From Pyrus communis (lineage: Eukaryota; Streptophyta; Magnoliopsida; Rosales; Rosaceae), in the NCBI RefSeq assembly GCF_963583255.1, contig NC_084816.1, forward strand, positions 16,975,100-17,039,099: a DNA stretch of 64,000 bases, read 5' to 3'. The notes beneath the pieces are model-generated. The model was given only the letters and a program-made list of their open reading frames with translations, was not told the DNA's origin and searched no databases. This document shows, piece by piece, positions 33,079 through 46,302 of the stretch. The translations under genes were made by a program, and so were the position numbers. The stretch's first letter is position 1. Every line of letters starts with the position of its first letter.

Positions 33079-33429
33079 TTAAGATAGAGAAGAAGGAGGT
33101 GGGACGGAATTTACAATTATACAATGATTAAATACTCGGTCAGCCCTGGCTTGAATGGCGATTCTGTTCCCGGTGTGTTCATAAGTAAAAGTGTTGTTCA
33201 CGAAAACATTATGGCACGATCTTCCCAACGCCACAAGAGCCCGACAACTACCGTCACCAATTTTCTTCCCTTTGAAAATATAATTGTACACGTCAAATGC
33301 ATACTTTATGCTGAAATGTTTTTTGCACTCAACCACGGCAGGTGAGTCATCCAAATGCGCCAACGTTGGAAGTGTGCAACTCGCCAAAAGCAAAATGACC
33401 ACAATTGGAAACATGTTTAGTCCGGCCAT
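33079..33429 (-). CDS. Array copy 12: ECA1-like secreted protein, right-edge type
   Basis: V4L, V15L, V16A, G18C, W23L, P71S, T90I (which destroys the N88 sequon), T91A and V104I. Promoter boxes intact. The unit ends 300 bp upstream of the ATG, where CACTA sequence begins at 33,753. Counterpart copy 26 differs only at residue 71 (P). Confidence 0.71.
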   Translation of the reverse strand: MAGLNMFPIVVILLLASCTLPTLAHLDDSPAVVECKKHFSIKYAFDVYNYIFKGKKIGDGSCRALVALGRSCHNVFVNNTFTYEHTGNRIAIQARADRVFNHCIIVNSVPPPSSLS

Positions 33430-33752
33430 AATGGTGGAAAGAATGCGTAACTTTTGATTTTCTCAGAAAATGATCCTTAGATGCTGTTGAACTTTGATGC
33501 AAGGAGTTCTACACTTATAATGGATGAGGCAAAGGTGGGAGTCATTCGTAAGATGAAAAACGCATTTTCCTTTAAAATTACTTTAGCAACGTATTTATTG
33601 GTATGAGGTATCAAGTACGAGAGTTTCTAAATTTGGTATTTATTTGGTACGATAACCGCAACTTACAAGTTCTCATAAATTGTTTAAATATCAACAATCA
33701 CATAGCTATTTATTATTTCGCTCAAATATTACTTATTTGCAATTAATATTAT

Positions 33753-34893
33753 CTCTCTTCTCCACCATAGTAGCTTGTAATAATAAAAATAACCTAAATA
33801 ATATTTAAATATTTATTTAATATTAAATTAATATTAATATATTTATAAATTTAAGAATCACGTAAACTTACATGGAGTTGCTTAGTGATCTTATCATCGG
33901 GCTGAACATAAATTTCCTTGAACATGTCTATCTCCAGGAACTTTAACCTCGACTGGAAGAAAAAAAATATTAACAAATATGTTATTAATTGTAATAGAAA
34001 TTACTACATATGTATTACAATTTAAACTTAATATACCTTTATATGACATCACTCCTCCAACCTATAAGAGAAACACCACGAACCAGAGCAGTGGAGAAGT
34101 TTCTTTTTCGACCTGTTTATTTTGTTTTCCCTTTGCTCTTTTCTATGAAACTCAAAATAAACATATTAGTGTGTATATTAATAAATAAAAAAATATATTG
34201 AAATAATAGTAAAATAACATTACAACATTACTAAAATATAATTAACGTATATTATACTAATGACATATTTAGGCACCTGAAAATGTGAACATCTCATAAC
34301 ATCTCATTATGCTTGTGGAGGTTGCTGCGAGAGCGGTCGCCGGTTCATTGTACATCTTATAATGCTTATGAAGGTTGTTGTTCCACTAGTGTACCAGTTT
34401 GAGAAGACTTCGTGTCCATAAGTTGACAATATTGTACATTATAAAGATGTTGCAAATTTTAAAAATATTAAAATAGTAATTTTTTTTTAATATTTGTATA
34501 CTTTATTAACAAAAGTAGTAACAAAGGTTGACAATACTAACCGACAACTCATGCAGCACGTCCTTCTTGGTATCTTCTGGGACGGCTCTCCAAGACTCCC
34601 ATTGGACAGGGCAATGGCTCCGACCAAACAACAGACCCAACGTCGAAAACCAACGCGCTATGCTGCTCCTTGATAGCGGTTGCATGATGTTAAGGATCCC
34701 AAGTAATCTTGATCTTGTCTTTTGGAGTGCGCATGACCTTCGTGGTCTTCAAAAGTCTGCATGAATACTTTTCTAAACTGCAAAACCAAAATATTTAAGG
34801 TCAAAACCAACTAAATATTCTGACGCAAAATTCGGCAGAGCTTCGCCTAAAAGTATAGCATTTTCCAAAACCTGCAAACAGTTAAACAACAAT
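33753..34893 (-). mobile_element. CACTA-gene fragment separating the array blocks
   Basis: About 1.14 kb nearly identical to 58,807-59,949. Minus-strand pieces of a plant Ptta/En-Spm gene: WRAVPEDTKKDVLHELS (near 34,534-34,620), NRSKKKLLHCSGS (near 34,060-34,120), and an exon 33,872-33,952 encoding DMFKEIYVQPDDKITKQLH, bounded by TTCTTCCAG and GTAAGT. It stops at 34,893, where array sequence resumes after 14 nt of filler. Confidence 0.75.
33872..33952 (-). pseudogene. CACTA-gene exon (internal copy)
   Basis: 81 bp, 27 codons, open, beginning SRLKFLEIDMF and ending at QLH, with acceptor TTTTCTTCCAG and donor GTAAGT on the minus strand. The (D/E)xFxExYVxPDDxxTxQLH pattern is the hallmark central motif of plant Ptta/En-Spm-type proteins as I know them. 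Its neighbour exons in this copy are incomplete. Confidence 0.62.
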
Positions 34894-34925
34894 TGTGAAC
34901 TGAACAACAATTTAACTAGTTGACT
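34880..34925. other. Duplication junction between CACTA flank and array block B
   Basis: Homology to 59,949 ends at 34,893 (AAACAACAAT). Homology to array spacer (as at 16,799) begins at about 34,908 (CAATTTAACTAG). Between them lie 14 nt, TGTGAACTGAACAA; the first 12 match the unit motif CTGTGAACTGAACTTG found about 50 bp further on. AACAACAAT occurs on both sides. This looks like microhomology-mediated joining with templated filler. Confidence 0.75.
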
Positions 34926-35971
34926 AGTTTATTACAATAGAGTTGCGAAAACTGTGAACTGAACTTGCGCGCTTGCCGTGCTAGTGACTATCATTGCGTC
35001 TAAAAGATACGACAAGCAGGACAAAGAACGTGACTAGCCTTAATGGTTCTACTGTAAATAGACAAAAGCATTTCTCGAGCATTATTATTCCTACTATAGC
35101 AAAAGGAAAATGTGATCTACGACAATAAATTTGTTAAGAAGCGAAGGATCATTGAAGTACAATAGATTAAGAAAATGAACCCCCCTTTCTTGGTAAACTC
35201 ATTTTAGCACAAATATAATATCGCACCCTAGCGCATATGGCACAATTCTCGCGTCCCACACACTTGGATGTAACATTAACGAGTTGCTGTTGTGTCCATG
35301 ATAAATGTCGAATGGGTCAACAAATCTTTTAGTTTTGGTTATTCAGACAAAAAAAAAAAAGATTAAAAACAAAAAAAAGATGCGGAGGTGTGTAGATGAA
35401 CACTTTTACAAACTGTGGTATGTGCATAACAACTTGAATCAAAATTTTAGGAAGAGGCAATCAGGAGTCTTTCATTATTTCAGCACCGTTTTTTAAGAAT
35501 GTTGAGCAATACGACATTGCGAAGTTTCCACCTTTCTCAACTTAGATCCGGAAACAATAAAGAAGGCACGTATGAATGTTACAAGGAAGATTGCGATCAT
35601 ACTAGTAGCCGTATACTCGACAACCGTTTCCCACAAGCATGAATTTGGTCGAGCAATATAATTTTCTTAAAGATAAGCATGACATATCAATATGCGATGT
35701 AGCGGCAATAGCGGAACGTAATGTACTTGTAAACACAGAACAAATATAAAACTAATCCATATTACTTACGATATTTCATGAAGTTTTCTGAATTAGCGTC
35801 GTAGTGGTTTTATTGCTATTGTTCATTCCTCAGTCATGAAGAAAATGGTTTACAACTCAAAGCAACAAAGCGAAGTCGTAAAAAGGTCTCAAATCAAATA
35901 TATCAAAATTTTATTCTAACTCATGAAACATCCCACAAATTTATTAGCCCTAGAGAAGTTCAATTCCCTGT

Positions 35972-36322
35972 TTAAGATAGAGAAGAAGGAGGTGGGACGG
36001 AATTTACAATTACACAATGATTAAATACTCGGTCAGCCCTGGCTTGAATGGTGGTTCTGTTCCCGGTGTGTTCATAAGTAAAAGTGTTGTTCACAAAAAC
36101 ATTATGGCACGGTCTTCCCAACGCCACAAGAGCCCGGCAACTACCGTCACCAATTTTGTTCCCTTTGAAAATATAGTTGTACACGTCAAATGCATACTTT
36201 ATGCTGAAATGTTTTTTGCACTCAACCACGGCAGGTGAGTCATCCAAATGCGCCCACGTCGGAAGTGTACCACTCACCACAAGCAAAATGACCACAATTG
36301 GAAACATGTTCACTCCTGCCAT
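35972..36322 (-). CDS. Array copy 13: ECA1-like secreted protein
   Basis: One change from the commonest form, K55N, in the KGKKIG segment before C62. First gene of block B. Its downstream spacer lies directly right of the duplication junction. Confidence 0.72.
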   Translation of the reverse strand: MAGVNMFPIVVILLVVSGTLPTWAHLDDSPAVVECKKHFSIKYAFDVYNYIFKGNKIGDGSCRALVALGRPCHNVFVNNTFTYEHTGNRTTIQARADRVFNHCVIVNSVPPPSSLS

Positions 36323-37697
36323 AATGGTGGAAAGAATGCGTAACTTTTGATTTTCTCAGAAAATGAACCTTAGTTGTTGAACTTTGACGCAAGGAGTACT
36401 ACACTTATAATGGATGAGGCAAAGGTGGGAGTCATTCGTATCATCAGAAACGCATTTTCCTTTAAAACTACTTTGGCAACGTATTTATTGGTGTGAGGTA
36501 TAAAGTACAAGAGTTTCTAAATTTGGTATTTATTTGGTATGATAAATGCAACTTACAAGTTCCCATAAATTATTTAAATATTAACAGTCACATAGCTATT
36601 TATTATTTGGCACAAGTTTTACTTATTTGCAATTTAATTAGTTGACTAGTTTATTACAATAGAGTTGCGAAAACTGTGAACTGAACTGGCGCGCTTGTCG
36701 TGCTAGTGAGTATCATTGCGTGTAAAAGATACGACAAGCAGGACAAAGAACGTGACTAGCCTTAATGGTTCTACTGTAAATAGACAAAAGCATTTCTCGC
36801 GCATTATTATTCCTACTATAGCAAAAGGAAAATGTGATCTACGAGAATAAATTTGTCAAGAAGCGAAGGATCATTGCAGTACAATAGATTAACAAAATGA
36901 ACCCCCCTTTCTTGGTAAACTCATTTTAGCACAAATATAATATCGCACCCTAGCGCATAACGCACTATACTCGAGTCCCACACGCTTGAATGTAACATTA
37001 ACGAGTTGCTGTTGTGTCCATGATAAATGTCGAAAGGTTCAACAAATACTTTAGTTTTGGTTATTCAGAAAAAAAGAAAAAAAAAGATTAAAAACAAAAA
37101 AAAGATGCGGAGGTGTGTAGAATGTACACTTTTACAAACTGTGGTATGTGCATAACAACTTGAATCAAAATTTTAAAAAGAGTCAATCGAGAGTCATTCA
37201 TTATTTTAGCACCGTTTTTTAAGAATGTTGAGCAATACGACATTGCGAAGTTTCCACCTTTCTCATCTTAGATCCGGAAACAATAAAGAAGGCACGTATG
37301 AATGTTACAAGGAAGATTGCGATCATACGAGTAGCCGTATACTCGACAACCGTGTCCCAAAAGCCTGAATTTGGTCAAGCAATATAATTTTCTTAAAGAT
37401 AAGCATGACATATCAATATGCGATATAGCGGCAATAGCGGAACGTAATGTACATGTAAACACCGAACAAATATAAAACTAATCCATATTACTTACGATAT
37501 TTCATGAGGTTTTCTGAATTAGCGTCGTAGTTGTTTTATTGCTATTGTTCATTCCTCAATCGTAAAGAAAATGGTTTACAACTCAAAGCAACAAAACGAA
37601 GTCGTAAAAAGGTCTCAAATCAAATATATCAAAATTTTATTCTAACTCATGAAACATCCCACAAATTTATTAGCCTTAGAGAAGTTCAATTCCCTGT

Positions 37698-38048
37698 TTA
37701 AGATAGAGAAGAAGGAGGTGGGACGGAATTTACAATTACACAATGATTAAATACTCGGTCAGCCCTGGCTTGAATGGTGGTTCTGTTCCCGGTGTGTTCA
37801 TAAGTAAATGTGTTGTTCACAAATACATTATGGCACGGTCTTCCCAACGCCACAAGAGCCCGGCAACTACCGTCACCAATTATCTTCCCTTTGAAAATAT
37901 AGTTGTACACGTCGAATGCATACTTTATGCTGAAATGTTTTTTGCACTCAACCACGGCAGGTGAGTCATCCAAATGCGCCCACGTTGGAAGTGTACCACT
38001 CCCCACAAGCAAAATGACCACAATTGGAAACATGTTTACTCCTGCCAT
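37698..38048 (-). CDS. Array copy 14: ECA1-like secreted protein
   Basis: V16G and K56I, so identical to copy 4 except T22 retained. The spacer shares CATCTTAGATCCGG and CCGTGTCCCA with copy 4's unit, supporting co-descent from one block duplication. Confidence 0.72.
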   Translation of the reverse strand: MAGVNMFPIVVILLVGSGTLPTWAHLDDSPAVVECKKHFSIKYAFDVYNYIFKGKIIGDGSCRALVALGRPCHNVFVNNTFTYEHTGNRTTIQARADRVFNHCVIVNSVPPPSSLS

Positions 38049-39423
38049 AATGGTGGAAAGAATGCGTAACTTTTGATTTTCTCAAAAAATGAACCTTAGA
38101 TGTTGTTGAACTTTGATCCAAGGAGTACTACACTTATAATGGCTGTGGCAAAGGTGGGAGTCATTCGCATCATGAGAAACGCATTTTCCTTTAAAACTAC
38201 TTTAGCAACGTATTTATTGGTGTGAGGTATAAAGTACAAGAGTTTCTAAATTTGGTATTTATTTGGTATGATAAATGCAACTTACAAGTTCCCATAAATT
38301 ATTTAAATATTAACAGTCACATAGCTATTTATTATTTGGCACAAGTTTTACTTATTTGCAATTCAACTAGTTGACTAGTTTATTACAATAGAATTGCGAA
38401 AACTGTGAACTGAACTTAAGCGCTTGTCGTGTTAGTGACTATCAGTGCGAGTAAAAGATACGACAAGCCGGAAAAAGAAAATGATTGGCCTTAATAGTTC
38501 TGCTGTAAATAGACAAAAGCATTTCTCAAGCATTATTATTCCTACTATAGCGAAATGAAAATGTGATCTATGAGAATATAATTTTTAAGAAGCGAAGGAT
38601 CATTGAAGTACAATAGATTAAGAAAATGAACCCCCCTTTCTTGGTAAACTCATTTTAGCACAAATATAATATCGCACCCTAGGGCATGTGGCACAATACT
38701 CGTGTCCCACATGCTTGAATGTAACATTAACGAGTTCCAGTTGTGTCCATGATAAATGTCGAATTGTTCAATAAATATATTAGTTTTGGTTTTTCAGACA
38801 AAAAAAAAAAAGATTAAAAACAAAAAAAAGATGCGGAGGTGTGTAGAATGTACACTTTTACAAACTGTGGTATGTGCATAACAACTTGAATCAAAATTTT
38901 AAAAAGTGTCAATCAAGAGTCTTTCATTATTTCAGCTACGTTTTTTGAGAATGTCGAGCAATACGACATTGCGAAGTCTCCACCTTCCTCAACTTAGATC
39001 CGGAAACAATAAAGAACGCACGTATGAATGTTACAAGGAAGATTGCGATCATACGAGTTGCCGTATACTCGACAATCGTTTCCCACAAGCCTGAATTTGG
39101 TCGAGCAATATAATTTTCTTAAAGATAAGCATGACATATCAATATGCAATGTAGCGGCAATAGCGGAACGTAATGTACTTCTAAACACCGAACAAATATA
39201 AAACTAATCCATATTACTTACTATATTTCAGGAAGTTTTCTGAATTAGCGTCGTTGTTGTTTTATTGCTATTGTTCATTCCTCAATCATGAAGAAAATGG
39301 TTTACAACTCAAAGCAACAAAGCGAAGTCGTAAAAAGGTCTCAAATCAAATATATCAAAATTTTATTCTAACTCATGAAACATCCCACAAATTTATTAGC
39401 CCTAGAGAAGTTCAATTCCCTGT

Positions 39424-39774
39424 TTAAGATAGAGAAGAATGAGGTGGGACGGAATTTACAATTACACAATGATTAAATACTCGGTCAGCCCTGGCTTGAA
39501 TGGTGGTTCTGTTCCCGGTGTGTTCATAAGTAAAAGTGTTGTTCACAAAAACATTATGGCACGATCTTCCCAATGCCACAAGAGCCTGGCAACTACCGTC
39601 ACCAATTTTCTTCGCTTTGAAAATATAGTTGTACACGTCGAATGCATACTTTATGCTGAAATGTTTTTTGCACTCAACCACGGCAGGTGAGTCATCCAAA
39701 TGCGCCCACGTTGGAAGTGTACCACTCACCACAAGCAAAATGACCACAATTGGAAACATGTTTACTCCTGCCAT
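39424..39774 (-). CDS. Array copy 15: ECA1-like secreted protein
   Basis: G54A, R63Q directly after the second Cys, P71S and P112H. G54A and P71S are shared with copy 21, exactly six units (10,327 bp) away, along with the spacer variants CTTCTAAACACCG and TTACTATATTTCAGG. This indicates a six-unit internal duplication. Confidence 0.71.
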   Translation of the reverse strand: MAGVNMFPIVVILLVVSGTLPTWAHLDDSPAVVECKKHFSIKYAFDVYNYIFKAKKIGDGSCQALVALGRSCHNVFVNNTFTYEHTGNRTTIQARADRVFNHCVIVNSVPPHSSLS

Positions 39775-41149
39775 AATGGTGGAAAGAATGCGTAACTTTT
39801 GATTTTCTCAGAAAATGAACCTTAGATGTTGTTGAACTTTGACGCAAGTAGTACTACACTTATAATGGATGAGGCAAAGGTGGGAGTCATTCGTATCATG
39901 AGAAACGCATTTTCCTTTAAAACTACTTTAGAAACGTATTTATTGGTGTGAGGTATAAAGTACAAGAGTTTCTAAATTTGGTATTTATTTGGTATGATAA
40001 ATGCAACTTACAAGTTCCCATAAATTATTTAAATATTAACAGTCATATAGATATTTATTATTTGGCACAAGTTTTACTTATTTGCAATTTAACTAGTTGA
40101 CTAGTTTATTACAATAGAGTTGCGAAAACTGTGAACTGAACTTGCTCGCTTCTCGTGCTAGTGACTATCATTGCGTGTAAAAGATACGACAAGCAGGACA
40201 AAGAACGTGACTAGCCTTAATGGTTCTGCTGTAAATAGACAAAAGCATTTCTCGAGCATTATTATTCCTACTATAGCAAAATGAAAATGTGATCTACGAG
40301 AATAAATTTGTTAAGAAGCGAAGGATCATTGAAGTACAATAGATTAAGAAAATGAACCCCCCTTTCTTGGTAAACTCATTTTAGCACAAATATAATATCG
40401 CACCCTAGGGCATGTGGCACAATACTCGTGTCCCACATGCTTGAATGTAACATTAACGAGTTCCAGTTGTGTCCATGATAAATGTCGAATTGTTCAACAA
40501 ATATATTAGTTTTGGTTTTTCAGATAAAAAAAAAAAAGATTAAAAAAAAAAAAAAGATGCGGAGGTGTGTAGAATGTACACTTTTACAAACTGTGGTATG
40601 TGCATAACAACTTGAATCAAAATTTTAAAAAGAGTCAATCAAGAGTCTTTCATTATTTCAGCTACGTTTTTTTAGAATGTTGAGCAATACGACATTGCGA
40701 AGTTTCCACCTTCCTCAACTTAGATCCGGAAACAATAAAGAAGGCACGTATGAATGTTACAAGGAAGATTGCGATGATACGAGTAGCCGTATACTCGACA
40801 ACCGTTTCCCACAAGCCTGAATTTGGTCGAGCAATATAATTTTCTTAAAGATAAGCATGACATATCAATATGCGATGTAGCGGCAATAGCAGAACGTAAT
40901 GTACTTGTAAACACCGAACAAATATAAAACTAATCCATATTACTTACGATATTTCATGAAGTTTTCTGAATTAGCGTCGTTGTTGTTATATTGCTACTGT
41001 TCATTCCTCAATCATGAAGAAAATGGTTTACAACTCAAAGCAACAAAGCGAAGTCGTAAAAAGGTCTCAAATCAAATATATCAAAATTTTATTTTAACTC
41101 ATGAAACATCCCACAAATTTATTAGCCCTAGAGAAGTTAAATTCCCTGT

Positions 41150-41500
41150 TTAAGATAGAGAAGAAGGAGGTGGGACGGAATTTACAATTACACAATGATT
41201 AAATACTCGGTCAGCCCTGGCTTAAATGGTGGTTCTGTTCCCGGTGTGTTCATAAGTAAAAGTGTTGTTCACAAAAACATTATGGCACGGTCTTCCCAAC
41301 ACCACAAGAGCCCGGCAACTACCGTCACCAATTTTCTTCCCTTTGAAAATATAGTTGTACACGTCGAATGCATACTTTATGCTGAAATGTTTTTTGCACT
41401 CAACCACGGCAGGTGAGTCATCCAAATGCGCCCACGTTGGAAGTGTACCACTCACCACAAGCAAAATGACCACAATTGGAAACATGTTCACTCCTGCCAT
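41150..41500 (-). pseudogene. Array copy 16: ECA1-like gene with nonsense codon
   Basis: CAA (Gln93) has become TAA (the + strand reads CTTAAATGG instead of CTTGAATGG near 41,221). The product would stop at 92 residues and lack C103. It also has A67V. Promoter, start and downstream frame are otherwise intact, so this is a single recent hit. Confidence 0.88.
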
Positions 41501-42872
41501 AATGGTGGAAAGAATGCGTAACTTTTGATTTTCTCAGAAAATGAACCTTAGATGTTGTTGAACTTTGACGCAAGGAGTACTACACTTATAATGGATGAGG
41601 CAAAGGTGGGAGTCATTCGTATCATCAGAAACGCATTTTACTTTAAAACTACTTTAGCAACGTATTTATTGGTGTGACGTATAAAGTACAAGAGTTTCTA
41701 AATTTGGTATTTATTTGGAATGATAAATGCAACTTACAAGTTCCCATAAATTATTTAAATATTAACAGTCACATAGCTATTTATTATTTCGCACAAGTTT
41801 TACTTATTTGCAATTTAACTAGTTGACTAGTTTATTACAATAGAGTCGCGAAAACTGTGAACTGAACTTGGGCGCTTGTCGTGCTAGTGACTATCATTGC
41901 GTGTAAAGGATACGACAAGCAGGACAAAGAACGTGACTAGCCTTAATGGTTCTACTGTAAATAGACAAAAGCATTTCTCGAGCATTATTATTCCTACTAT
42001 AGCAAAAGGAAAATGTGATCTACGAGAATAAATTTGTTAAGAAGCGAAGGATCATTGAAGTACAATAGATTAAGAAAATGAACCCCCCTTTCTTGGTAAA
42101 CTCATTTTAGCACAAATATAATATCGGACCCTAGCGCATATGGCACAATTCTCGCGTCCCACACGCTTGAATGTAACATTAACGAGTTGCTGTTGTGTCC
42201 ATGATAAATGTCGAATGGTTCAACAAATATTTTAGTTTTGGTTATTCAGACAAAAAAAAAAAGATTAAAAACAAAAAAAAGATGCGGAGGTGTGTTGAAT
42301 GAACACTTTTACAACCTGTGGTATGTGCATAACAACTTGAATCAAAATTTTAAAAAGAGTCAATCGAGAGTCTATCATTATTTCAGAACCGTTTTTTAAG
42401 AATGTTGAGCAATACGACATTGCGAAGTTTCCACCTTTCTCAACTTAGATCCGGAAACAATAAAGAAGGCACGTATGAATGTTACAAGGAAGATTGCGAT
42501 CATACGAGTAGCCGTATACTCGACAACCGTTTCCCACAAGCCTGAATTTGGTCGAGCAATATAATTTTCTTAAAGATAAGCATGACATATCAATGCGATG
42601 TAGCGGCAATAGCGGAACGTAATGTACTTGTAAACACCGAACAAATATAAAACTAATTCATATTACTTACGATATTTCATGAAGTTTTCAGAATTAGCGT
42701 CGTACTTGTTTTATTGCTATTGTTCATTCCTCAATCATGAAGAAAATGGTTTACAACTCAAAGCAACAAAGCGAAGTCGTAAAAAGGTCTCAAATCAAAT
42801 ATATCAAAATTTTATTTTAACTCATGAAACATCCCACAAATTTATTAGCCCTAGAGAAGTTCAATTCCCTGT

Positions 42873-43222
42873 TTAAGATAGAGAAGAAGGAGGTGGGACG
42901 GAATTTACAATTACACAATGATTAAATACTCGGTCAGCCCTGGCTTGAATGGTGGTTCTGTCCCCGGTGTGTTCATAAGTAAAAGTGTTGTTCACAAAAA
43001 CATTATGGCACGGTCTTCCCAACGCCACAAGAGCCCGGCAACTACCGTCACCAATTATCTCCCTTGGAAAATATAGTTGTACACGTCGAATGCATACTTT
43101 ATGCTGAAATGTTTTTTACACTCAACCACGGCAGGTGAGTCATCCAAATGCGCCCACGTTGGAAGTGTACCACTCACCACAAGCAAAATGACCACAATTG
43201 GAAACATGTTTACTCCTGCCAT
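42873..43222 (-). pseudogene. Array copy 17: ECA1-like gene with 1-bp frameshift
   Basis: One T is missing in the CTTCCCTT run near 43,059. After IFQG the frame changes and ends at once (QGR, stop), before the second Cys. K53Q is shared with copy 19. The frame also happens to be open upstream of the normal ATG as far as 43,342, but the ATG at 43,222 is the conserved one. Confidence 0.88.
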
Positions 43223-44596
43223 AATGGTGGAAAGAATGCGAAACTTTTGATTTTCACAGAAAATGAACCTTAGATGTTGTTGAACTTTGACGCAAGGAGT
43301 ACTACAATTATAATGGATGAGGCAAAGGTGGGAGTCATTCATATCGTGAGAAACGCATTTTCCTTTGAAACTACTTTAGCAACGTATTTATTGGTGTGAG
43401 GTATAAAGTACAAGAGTTTCTAAATTTGGTATTTATTTGGTATTATAAATACAACTTACAAGTTCCCATAAATTATTTAGATATTAACAGTCACATAGCT
43501 ATTTATTATTTGGCACAAGTTTTACTTATTTGCAATTTAACTAGTTGACTAGTTTATTACAATAGAGTTGCGAAAACTGTGAACTGAACTTGCGCGCTTC
43601 TCGTGCTAGTGACTATCATTGCGTGTAAAAGATACGACAAGCAGGACAAAGAACGTGACTTGCCTTAATGGTTCTACTGTAAATAGACAAAAGCATTTCT
43701 CGAGCATTATTATTCCTACTATAGCAAAAGGAAAATGTGATCTACGAGAATAAATTTGTTAAGAAGCGAAGGATCATTGAAGTACAATAGATTAAGAAAA
43801 TGAACCCCCATTTCTTGGTAAACTCATTTTAGCACAAATATAATATCGCACCCTAGCGCATATGGCACAATTCTCACGTCCCACACGCTTGAATGTAACA
43901 TTAACGAGTTGCTGTTGTGTCCATGATAAATGTCGAATGGTTCAACAAATATTTTAGTTTTGGTTATTCAGACAAAAAAAAAAAGATTAAAAACAAAAAA
44001 AAGATGCGGAGGTGTGTTGAATGAACACTTTTACAACCTGTGGTATGTGCATAACAACTTGAATCAAAATTTTAGGAAGAGGCAATCAGGAGTCTTTCAT
44101 TATTTCAGCACCGTTTTTTAAGAATGTTGACCAATACGACATTGCGAAGTTTCCACCTTTCTCAACTTAGATTCGGAAACAATAAAGAAGACACGTATGA
44201 ATGTTACAAGGAAGATTGCGATCATACGAGTAGCCGTATACTCGACAACCGTTTGCCACAAGCCTGAATTTGCTCGAGCAATATAATTTTCTTAAAGATA
44301 AGCATGACGTATCAATATGTGATGTAGCGGCAATAGCGGAACGTAATGTACTTGTAAACACCGAACAAATATAAAACTAATTCATATTACTTACGATATT
44401 TCATGAAGTTTTCTGAATTAGCGTCGTAGTTGTTTTATTGCTATTGTTCATTCCTCAATCATGAAGAAAATGGTTTACAACTCAAAGCAACAAAGCGAAG
44501 TCGTAAAAAGGTCTCAAATCAAATATATCAAAATTTTATACAAACTCATGAAACATCCCACAAATTTATTAGCCCTAGAGAAGTTCAATTCCCTGT

Positions 44597-44947
44597 TTAA
44601 GATAGAGAAGAAGGAGGTGGGACGGAATTTACAATTACACAATGATTAAATACTCGATCAGCCCTGGCTTGAATGGTGGTTCTGTTCCCGGTGTGTTCAT
44701 AAGTAAAAGTGTTGTTCACAAAAACATTATGGCACGGTCTTCCCAACGCCACAAGTGCCCGGCAACTACCGTCACCAATTATCTTCCCTTTGAAAATATA
44801 GTTGTACACGTCGAATGCATACTTTATGCTGAAATGTTTTTTACACTCAACCACGGCAGGTGAGTCATCCAAATGCGCCCACGTTGGAAGTGTACCACTC
44901 ACCACAAGCAAAATGACCACAATTGGAAACATGTTTACTCCTGCCAT
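44597..44947 (-). CDS. Array copy 18: ECA1-like secreted protein
   Basis: Only K56I relative to the commonest form. It shares the silent variant TTTTTTACACTC with copies 17 and 19, linking these three units. Promoter boxes intact. Confidence 0.72.
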   Translation of the reverse strand: MAGVNMFPIVVILLVVSGTLPTWAHLDDSPAVVECKKHFSIKYAFDVYNYIFKGKIIGDGSCRALVALGRPCHNVFVNNTFTYEHTGNRTTIQARADRVFNHCVIVNSVPPPSSLS

Positions 44948-46302
44948 AATGGTGGAAAGAATGCGTAACTTTTGATTTTCTCAGAAAATGAACCTTAGAT
45001 GTTGTTGAACTTTGACGCAAGGAGTACTACACTTATAATGGATGAGGCAAAGGTGAGAGTCATTCGTATCATGAGAAACGCATTTTCCTTTAAAACTACT
45101 TTAGAAACGTATTTATTGGTGTGAGGTATAAAGTACAAGAGTTTCTAAATTTGGTATTTATTTGGTGTGATAAATGCAACTTACAAGTTCCCATAAATTA
45201 TTTAAATATTAACAGTCACATAGCTATTTATTATTTGGCACAAGTTTTACTTATTTGCAATTTAACTAGTTGACTAGTTTATTACAATAGAGTCGCGAAA
45301 ACTGTGAACTGAACTTGGGCGCTTGTCGTGCTAGTGACTATCATTGCGTGTAAAGGATACGACAAGCAGGACAAAGAACGTGACTAGCCTTAATGGTTCT
45401 ACTGTAAATAGACAAAAGCATTTCTCGAGCATTATTATTCCTACTATAGCAAAAGGAAAATGTGATCTACGAGAATAAATTTGTTAAGAAGCGAAGGATC
45501 ATTGAAGTACAATAGATTAAGAAAATGAACCCCCCTTTCTTGGTAAACTCATTTTAGCACAAATATAATATCGGACCCTAGCGCATATGGCACAATTCTC
45601 GCGTCCCACACGCTTGAATGTAACATTAACGAGTTGCTGTTGTGTCCATGATAAATGTCGAATGGTTCAACAAATATTTTAGTTTTGGTTATTCAGACAA
45701 AAAAAAAAGATGCGGAGGTGTGTAGACTAAACACTTTTACAAACTGTGGTATGTGCATAACAACTTGAATCAAAATTTTAGGAAGAGGCAATCAGGAGTC
45801 TTTCATTATTTCAGCACCGTTTTTTAAGAATGTTGAGCAATACGACATTGCGAAGTTTCCACCTTTCTCAACTTAGATTCGGAAACAATAAAGAAGACAC
45901 GTATGAATGTTACAAGGAAGATTGCGATCATACGAGTAGCCGTATCCTCGACAACCGTTTGCCACAAGCCTGAATTTGGTCGAGCAATATAATTTTCTTA
46001 AAGATAAGTATGACGTATCAATATGTGATGTAGCGGCAATAGCGGAACGTAATGTACTTGTAAACACCGAACAAATATAAAACTAATTCATATTACTTAC
46101 GATATTTCATGAAGTTTTCAGAATTAGCGTCGTACTTGTTTTATTGCTATTGTTCATTCCTCAATCATGAAGAAAATGGTTTACAACTCAAAGCAACAAA
46201 GCGAAGTCGTAAAAAGGTCTCAAATCAATTATATCAAAATTTTCTTCTAACTCATGAAACATCCCACAAATTTATTAGCCCTAGAGAAGTTCAATTCCCT
46301 GT

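Larger units (their letters stand above)
14217..33752 (-). repeat. Tandem array, block A: units of ~1.72 kb with secreted-protein genes
   Basis: Start-to-start distances of the gene copies are 1724, 1738, 1725, 1723, 1711, 1723 and 1681 bp from copy 2 to copy 9, then irregular (1263, 2041, 1612) because of deletions. Each unit holds one ~116-codon minus-strand gene, a 5' region with a TATA-like box, an AATAAA signal just after the stop, and a ~1.3 kb spacer containing an A-rich tract. Twelve gene copies are in this block. Unit 1 starts abruptly at the left, and the block ends at 33,752 in a CACTA fragment. Confidence 0.93.

Noticed and set aside
43055..43342. N-terminally extended 95-residue form of copy 17
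   Set aside because: The extension is chance read-through of the 5' leader after small changes; the conserved ATG is at 43,222 and the gene is frameshifted anyway.
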